DNA from: Deltaproteobacteria bacterium CG07_land_8_20_14_0_80_60_11
Lineage (GTDB): Bacteria; Desulfobacterota; Desulfobaccia; Desulfobaccales; 0-14-0-80-60-11
DNA: 9,420 nucleotides
Direction of reading: 5' to 3'
Assembly: GCA_002779455.1 (NCBI GenBank)
Contig: PEWM01000206.1
Span: 1-9,420, forward strand
This document shows positions 6,004 to 9,420 of the stretch, in pieces. The translations under genes and the position numbers were made by a program. Below the pieces are notes generated by a model. That model was not told the origin of the DNA, searched no databases, and was given only the letters and a program-made list of their open reading frames with translations. The stretch's first letter is position 1. The number at the start of each line of letters is the position of its first letter.

Positions 6004-6291
6004 GTGAAACGGCTCTTGGTCATTATCTCTAACCTGATTTTACTAAGCGGGCCCAGCACCCTGGTGTGGGCCGCGGCGGAGAAGGCTGAGGCATTGCAGA
6101 AGAAAATCGATGTGACGAAATTGAGCGGCATCAATTACTTCTTCGCTAGCTGGTATAACGACAATATGTGGCTATACGCCATCATCGTCACCGTGCTCAT
6201 GGGCGTGGTCGGCATGCTCATCGCCCTGGTCGCCGACATCATCTTGAAGATGATCGGCATGGAAACCCACAAGATCGAGCACCACGAATAA
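6004..6291 (+). CDS. Small membrane protein paired with the TauE-type permease
   Basis: This 95-residue protein has an N-terminal hydrophobic segment (about 3-23) that looks like a Sec signal peptide ending near VWAAA, a short soluble stretch with a conserved-looking FFASWYNDNMWLY block (46-58), one strong transmembrane helix (about 57-81) and a charged, His-rich tail (HKIEHHE). The GTG start is set by a near-perfect GGAGGTGA at 5990-5997, 6 nt upstream. It is the first gene after the sigma-54 promoter and sits 24 bp before the TauE/SafE permease, so it probably acts with it as an accessory or stabilising subunit (inference). I do not recognise a named family. If the signal is cleaved, the mature protein has a periplasmic N-terminus and a cytoplasmic His-rich tail. 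Confidence 0.82.
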   Translation: MKRLLVIISNLILLSGPSTLVWAAAEKAEALQKKIDVTKLSGINYFFASWYNDNMWLYAIIVTVLMGVVGMLIALVADIILKMIGMETHKIEHHE

Positions 6292-6315
6292 CACCCGGAG
6301 GGGAGGAACTGCGCA

Positions 6316-7353
6316 ATGCTTGATATTTTTAATGTATATTTACCCATTGCCGAGATGCAATTCAATGCCCTCATCCTGGTGGCTATCGGCTTTTCGGTGG
6401 GGGTGCTGGGCGGCTTCTTCGGAGTCGGCGGCGCCTGGGTGGTGACCCCGGCGCTGAACATCTTCGGCTTCCCCATGGCCTACGCCATCGGCACCGACCT
6501 GGCCCATATCTTCGGCAAATCCATCGTCGCCACCGCCAAGCACCGCAAGATGGGCAATGTGGACATGAAACTGGGTCTCTTATCCATCGTGGGCTCGGTC
6601 ATCGGCGTGGAGATCGGCGCCCAGAACGTCATGTGGCTGACCCGGCTGGGAATAGCCGGCCCGGTGGTGCGTTATTTATATATGGTGCTGCTTTTCGGGC
6701 TGGGCATCTACATGCTCTACGATTACGCCACCAAGGATAAACGCGCCGCGGCCCAGGCCGCCAAGGTGGCCGAGGCGGCCCGGGCGGAATTGGCGCCGCC
6801 GGCTCGGAAATCCTGGAACCTGCCCCCCATGATGCACTTCCCGACCTCGGGCATCACCATCTCCTTCTGGACGGTGAGCGGGGTGTTTCTCTTTACCGGC
6901 TGGCTCTCCGGCCTCCTGGGGGTGGGCGGCGGCTTCATCCGTATGCCGGCCCTGATCTACCTGATCGGCTGCCCCACGGCCATCGCAGTGGGCACTGACC
7001 TCTTCTCGGTGCTGTTCTCCGGCGCTTACGGCTGCTTCACTTACGGCATCAAGGGCCGGGTGGAGATCATCGCCGCGGTCCTGATGCTCTGCGGCGCGGC
7101 CATCGGGGCTCAGATCGGCGTCACCGCGGTCAAGTACATCCGGGGCTACGGCATCCGGCTGCTCTTTGCCATCATGATCATCCTGGCCGGCTCCTCCGTG
7201 GCCCTGAAGCAGTTCAACCTTACTACCGCCGCCTCCTGGGTGGTGATGTGCGCCGCCCTGGGTATGTGCCTGGTGATTATGGTCAAGCTGTGGAACGGCT
7301 TTAAGAAAGAGCAGGCCGAAAAGGCCGCCTATGCCGGCAAAGGAGGGGCCTAA
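6316..7353 (+). CDS. TauE/SafE family sulfite/sulfur-anion exporter (membrane permease)
   Basis: This 345-residue polytopic inner-membrane protein has the internal duplication typical of TauE/SafE (PF01925). GGFFGVGGAWVVTPAL (32-47) is mirrored by GLLGVGGGFIRMPAL (199-213), and AIGTDL (57-62) by AVGTDL (224-229). About eight or nine hydrophobic helices are split by a charged, Ala-rich cytoplasmic loop (about 138-170). Family members move sulfite, sulfonates or other small organic or sulfur anions across the membrane. The family is longer here than the roughly 250-residue minimum because of the central loop and a C-terminal Lys-rich tail. A purine-rich GGAGGGGAGGAA at 6298-6309 supports the ATG at 6316. 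It lies between a small membrane protein and a usp gene in one operon. The transport direction and exact substrate are not visible from the sequence. Confidence 0.9.
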   Translation: MLDIFNVYLPIAEMQFNALILVAIGFSVGVLGGFFGVGGAWVVTPALNIFGFPMAYAIGTDLAHIFGKSIVATAKHRKMGNVDMKLGLLSIVGSVIGVEIGAQNVMWLTRLGIAGPVVRYLYMVLLFGLGIYMLYDYATKDKRAAAQAAKVAEAARAELAPPARKSWNLPPMMHFPTSGITISFWTVSGVFLFTGWLSGLLGVGGGFIRMPALIYLIGCPTAIAVGTDLFSVLFSGAYGCFTYGIKGRVEIIAAVLMLCGAAIGAQIGVTAVKYIRGYGIRLLFAIMIILAGSSVALKQFNLTTAASWVVMCAALGMCLVIMVKLWNGFKKEQAEKAAYAGKGGA

Positions 7354-7354
7354 C

Positions 7355-7774
7355 ATGAAGATCCTGGTTCCCGTGGATGGTTCGGCTTACTCCCTGAAAG
7401 CCGTGGAAACGGCCTGCGACCTGGCCAAAACCCAGGCTCTGGCCTCCGTAGTCTTAACCGCCGTGGCCATTCAGATCCCGGAGTTGGAAGAAGGGGTCTA
7501 TATCGCCGAGAAGATGAAGGCCCAGGCCGAAATCGCCCTGGCCAAGGCCCGGGAAGCGGCCCAGGCCCAAGGCGTCGACGCCGAAGTGATCCTGGCCACC
7601 GGGGCCTCCCCTGCCGATGAGATCGTCCGGGTGGCCAAAGAGCAGCAGGCCGACCTGATCGTCATCGGCAGCCGCGGCCTGGCTGGCAAGACCCGCTCCT
7701 TCCTGGGCAGCACCGCCTCCCAGGTGGTAACCTACTCTCCCTGCTCGGTCCTGGTGGTCAAGACCCAGGATTGA
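7355..7774 (+). CDS. Single-domain universal stress protein (UspA family)
   Basis: This 139-residue cytoplasmic Usp protein begins with MKILVPVDGS, the standard first strand and nucleotide-binding aspartate. It carries the complete ATP loop G-x2-G-x9-G-S near its C-terminus, within the block GSRGLAGKTRSFLGS, and ends in the usual SVLVVK strand. The start at 7355 is preferred over an in-frame ATG at 7331 because AGGAGGGG (7341-7348) is 6 nt upstream and the Usp fold begins at once. There is only 1 bp between the permease stop and this ATG, so translational coupling is likely. The location suggests it reports energy state to, or regulates, the permease, as suggested for other Usp proteins encoded next to transporters (inference). 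Confidence 0.93.
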   Translation: MKILVPVDGSAYSLKAVETACDLAKTQALASVVLTAVAIQIPELEEGVYIAEKMKAQAEIALAKAREAAQAQGVDAEVILATGASPADEIVRVAKEQQADLIVIGSRGLAGKTRSFLGSTASQVVTYSPCSVLVVKTQD

Positions 7775-7803
7775 GCTGTAGTATAGCTCTACCCCTCAGT
7801 AAG

Positions 7804-7835
7804 CCGGCGGCCCCGGTCGGGGCCGCCGGTGTTTT
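7804..7835 (+). terminator. Rho-independent terminator of the permease operon
   Basis: CCGGCGGCCCC (7804-7814) and GGGGCCGCCGG (7819-7829) form a perfect 11-bp GC stem with a GGTC loop, followed by TGTTTT (7830-7835). It begins 30 bp after the stop of the universal stress protein gene and closes the sigma-54 unit. Confidence 0.9.
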
Positions 7836-7870
7836 ACCCGCAGCTCCAGGCCGGGTGCGTTTTACGCCCC

Positions 7871-7976
7871 TGATACCAATTTGCATTCAAATGGTGGCAC
7901 AGGTTTTCAACCTGTGCATGCGCAGGCTGAAGCCTGCGGCTACCCAAAATTACCTTATGATTGCGACTTGGTATGA
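7871..7976. repeat. Composite inverted-repeat element enclosing a double REP (element B)
   Basis: The outer 22-bp segments 7871-7892 and 7955-7976 are inverted copies matching at 16 of 22 positions, with GATACCAA/TTGGTAT-type ends. Between them is a BIME-like core (7893-7944): GCACAGGTT-ttc-AACCTGTGC (7897-7917, perfect 9-bp stem) and CGCAGGCT-ga-AGCCTGCG (7921-7938, perfect 8-bp stem). The core is bounded by GGTGGC and GCTACC, so each hairpin is preceded, reading inward, by GTGG or GTAG. This looks like a REP pair inside a MITE-like shell about 106 bp long. No coding capacity is present. Confidence 0.6.
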
Positions 7977-7985
7977 AAATAGCTC

Positions 7986-8042
7986 GGTGGGGCGGGCCTC
8001 CGTGCCCGCCAGCGAGAGGCGGCCAGGGACGGCCGCCCCACC
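7986..8042. repeat. Double-hairpin REP/BIME-like element C
   Basis: A perfect inverted boundary, GGTGGGG (7986-7992) and CCCCACC (8036-8042), encloses two hairpins: GGCGGGC-ctccgt-GCCCGCC (7991-8010) and GGCGGCC-agggac-GGCCGCC (8018-8037). The layout is that of elements A and B, with GTGG at each outer foot, but the stem sequences differ. It lies 9 bp after the composite element B. Confidence 0.7.
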
Positions 8043-8155
8043 CTTAACCCGTTTACCGGCAAGGCCCCGAATATAACCAGCCCCGGGGCTTGTGAAACAT
8101 TACACTTAGTCATTTTTTTATCCAAGGGAAAACCAGGGCATGCCCCATTATTAAC

Positions 8156-8184
8156 TTGACTTTTTAAGCCAACTCCCTTACAAA
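8156..8184 (+). promoter_or_regulatory. Probable sigma-70 promoter of the CBS-domain gene
   Basis: TTGACT (8156-8161, five of six) and TACAAA (8179-8184, four of six) are separated by 17 bp in an AT-rich segment that stands out from the GC-rich surroundings. Transcription would start near 8191, about 50 nt before the ATG at 8241. A GGGCATGCCC palindrome about 10-20 bp upstream of the -35 box could be a regulator site. Confidence 0.5.
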
Positions 8185-8240
8185 GGTAACCAAATTTTTG
8201 TGAATAATGTAACAAGAGGCGGCCTCCGAGGAGTTGTGCC

Positions 8241-8753
8241 ATGGCGAACGATAAAAAAGTCAAGGATCTCATGATCCCCCTGGAGGACTATCCCCACATT
8301 CCCTACTGGTTCACCCTGCGCCAGGCCATGGCCATTATCCGGGAAGCCGCCGTCAAGTTTGAAGGCGCCTTTGAGCCCCGGGCCGTGCTGGTCTTTGATG
8401 AACAATACCAGCTCATGGGAATGTTGACTTTACGGGATATTATCAAAGGCCTGGAGCCCAAATTTCTCCAAGAGACCAGCCTCGTCAAAATGGACCCCAG
8501 CCTGACCGTCCTCATGGGTGATCTTTTGGGGCCTAATATGAGGGCGGCGTCCCAGCGGCCGGTGAGTGAGGTCATGAGCCCCATTAAGGCCACCGTAGAC
8601 GGCAGCGCCCCCATCGTCAAGGCCCTGTACCTGATGATCCAGGAAAACGTCGGCCTGATGCCGGTGATCCAGGCAAGCAAAGTGGCCGGCATGATCCGCC
8701 TGAGCGACCTGTTCAATGAGATCGCCAAGGTGGTGCTGGGCGACCAGGCTTAA
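8241..8753 (+). CDS. CBS-domain pair protein
   Basis: This 170-residue cytoplasmic protein consists of two CBS domains (about residues 5-72 and 107-165) joined by a helical linker. Each starts with the typical VKDLMIP or VSEVMSP entry and ends with a Gly-hydrophobic-hydrophobic-x-LRDI or RLSDL exit helix (GMLTLRDI at 60-67, GMIRLSDL at 150-157). CBS pairs form Bateman modules that usually bind AMP, ATP, S-adenosylmethionine or similar ligands and sense energy state. There is no attached enzyme, channel or DNA-binding domain, so the protein probably acts by binding a partner. GAGGAG at 8228-8233 supports the ATG start. The gene has its own probable promoter and a terminator hairpin downstream, so it appears monocistronic. 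Its link to the nearby Usp proteins is by theme and position only. Confidence 0.88.
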   Translation: MANDKKVKDLMIPLEDYPHIPYWFTLRQAMAIIREAAVKFEGAFEPRAVLVFDEQYQLMGMLTLRDIIKGLEPKFLQETSLVKMDPSLTVLMGDLLGPNMRAASQRPVSEVMSPIKATVDGSAPIVKALYLMIQENVGLMPVIQASKVAGMIRLSDLFNEIAKVVLGDQA

Positions 8754-8959
8754 CCGTAAATATTTGCAACCGCCATGCAGAGCAATAATACCACCCATGC
8801 TGAGTATGCCGGTGTTGGCGCCCAAGGTGTAGCGAGCGCCGGTTTTTATATAAGGGGAGGACCGGAAACGCCTTCCGCCACCCTCCCCACCTCTTCACCC
8901 CGCGTCCGCTGGCCGGTTGCAACCCCGTTACGGTCCTTAACACCCAGCCAGTAAACCTA
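8754..8959. other. Intergenic stretch without a recognised gene
   Basis: After the CBS-domain gene there are about 200 bp before the terminator hairpin. A 59-codon frame (8775-8954) exists but has no ribosome binding site and a composition rich in Ser, Thr and Pro, like chance translation of GC-rich DNA. A short TTGG/CCAA-type palindrome sits near 8816-8826. I see no RNA gene. Confidence 0.4.
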
Positions 8960-9009
8960 AAAGTCCGGGGAGGGCGAGGCTCAGGCCTCCCCGCCCCTCC
9001 CCGGACTTT
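8960..9009 (+). terminator. Long terminator hairpin
   Basis: Bases 8960-8974 pair with 8995-9009 as a perfect 15-bp stem (AAAGTCCGGGGAGGG against its complement). An inner GAGGC-tcag-GCCTC hairpin lies at 8976-8989. TCTCATTTT follows on the plus strand and an A-rich flank precedes it, so it may terminate in both directions. It lies about 200 bp after the CBS-domain gene and 60 bp before the next gene, which it insulates. Confidence 0.75.
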
Positions 9010-9070
9010 CTCATTTTAACCGCTACCCAGAACCTATCTCCCGGCTTTTAGCCACGACCGGAAGGCGCCA

Positions 9071-9420
9071 ATGACTGAGAGACATCGGCTTTTTTGGCTC
9101 ATAATTTTATGGTTAATTCTCACCCCCGGCCTGAGCGCCGCCACCGCCCGGGCCGCCGGCCCCGGCCCCCAGGACCGCCTGAGCCTGGCCGGTTCGATCC
9201 TCAACCCGGAAGGCCGGGGCGTCAGGGAAGCCGGCGTGGAGGTGCTGGTCAACGGCCGGCACGTCAGGCCGGAGGGCAAAAAACCGGCCATGGTCACCGG
9301 CAGCCAGGGCGGTTTTCTGGCTCAGTTCCACCTCCCCGCCGGCGCCCTGGCCGGGGCCCGGGTGGAGATCCAGGCCAAGAAGCCCAACTGGCGGGATCTG
9401 CCCCCCGCAACGGTGACGCT
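9071..9420 (+). CDS. Secreted or membrane-anchored protein with Ig-like/carboxypeptidase-regulatory-like N-terminus, partial
   Basis: The frame opens at ATG 9071 with GGAAGG at 9060-9065 as ribosome binding site and stays open to the window end (116 codons), so the C-terminus is missing. Residues 1-29 look like a Sec signal peptide: basic start (TERHR), hydrophobic core (LFWLIILWLILTPGL) and small residues ending ATARAA. The following segment, LAGSILNPEGRGVREAGVEVLVNG (about 39-62), has the pattern of a carboxypeptidase-regulatory-like or Ig-like beta-sandwich, in which a G-x-hydrophobic strand, a PEG-G turn and a hydrophobic strand recur. Such modules sit on the periplasmic side of transporters, receptors and surface proteins. 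The function cannot be assigned from this fragment. It begins after a strong terminator, so it starts a new transcription unit. Confidence 0.7.
   Translation, partial: MTERHRLFWLIILWLILTPGLSAATARAAGPGPQDRLSLAGSILNPEGRGVREAGVEVLVNGRHVRPEGKKPAMVTGSQGGFLAQFHLPAGALAGARVEIQAKKPNWRDLPPATVT

Noticed and set aside
7331..7354. Upstream ATG for the single-domain usp gene overlapping the permease
   Set aside because: The strong ribosome binding site at 7341-7348 lies downstream of this ATG and serves the ATG at 7355, where the Usp fold begins.
6676..7356. 226-codon minus-strand frame over the permease
   Set aside because: It is antisense to a clear TauE/SafE gene with a strong ribosome binding site; its composition is His, Asp and Gly rich without a fold signature.
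8775..8954. 59-codon plus-strand frame after the CBS-domain gene
   Set aside because: No ribosome binding site, low-complexity composition, and no similarity I can recognise.

Overview
The window is GC-rich and carries a gene set typical of an anaerobic deltaproteobacterium (Desulfobacterota, sulfate-reducer or syntroph grade). This placement is an inference from gene content (a TauE-type sulfur-anion exporter with a small membrane partner, many universal stress proteins, an atypical PEP-synthase-like enzyme, a sigma-54 promoter and many REP-type palindromes). No marker gene is present to fix the taxon.

Layout. Bases 1-360 have no convincing gene; they hold a double-hairpin REP element (156-231) and a possible sigma-70 promoter for a hotdog-fold acyl-CoA thioesterase (361-804). 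Between it and the convergent genes that follow (805-1078) is a dense cluster of palindromes. The minus strand then carries a likely operon, read right to left: a PEP/pyruvate-binding phosphotransferase-like protein (5613-3031), a tandem-domain universal stress protein (2982-2128) and a second tandem universal stress protein (1945-1079). A 390-bp divergent intergenic region (5614-6003) contains a TATAAT box facing left and, facing right, a textbook sigma-54 promoter with a perfect 7-3-7 palindrome about 118 bp upstream of its -24 box. The plus-strand unit it drives is a 95-residue membrane protein (6004), a TauE/SafE permease (6316) and a single-domain universal stress protein (7355), closed by a strong intrinsic terminator (7804-7835). 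Two more double-hairpin REP elements follow. Then comes a monocistronic CBS-pair protein (8241-8753) with a probable sigma-70 promoter, a 317-bp gap ending in a long terminator hairpin, and the start of a secreted or membrane-anchored protein that runs off the window (9071 onward).

How the parts may work together (inference). Five Usp domains in three genes, two CBS domains and one ATP-grasp/phosphohistidine enzyme make a neighbourhood rich in adenine-nucleotide-binding proteins. It is arranged around a sulfur-anion permease that appears to be under activator-dependent sigma-54 control. This fits an energy-status or sulfur-stress response module. The most unusual protein is the 860-residue PEP-synthase-like enzyme: it keeps the ATP-grasp domain and the phosphohistidine domain, but its C-terminal 290 residues show none of the recognisable PEP/pyruvate TIM-barrel motifs.

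At the DNA level there are at least seven REP-like hairpin elements, one 125-bp imperfect palindrome, and a 52-bp stretch identical between the two tandem usp genes that looks like a gene-conversion tract.
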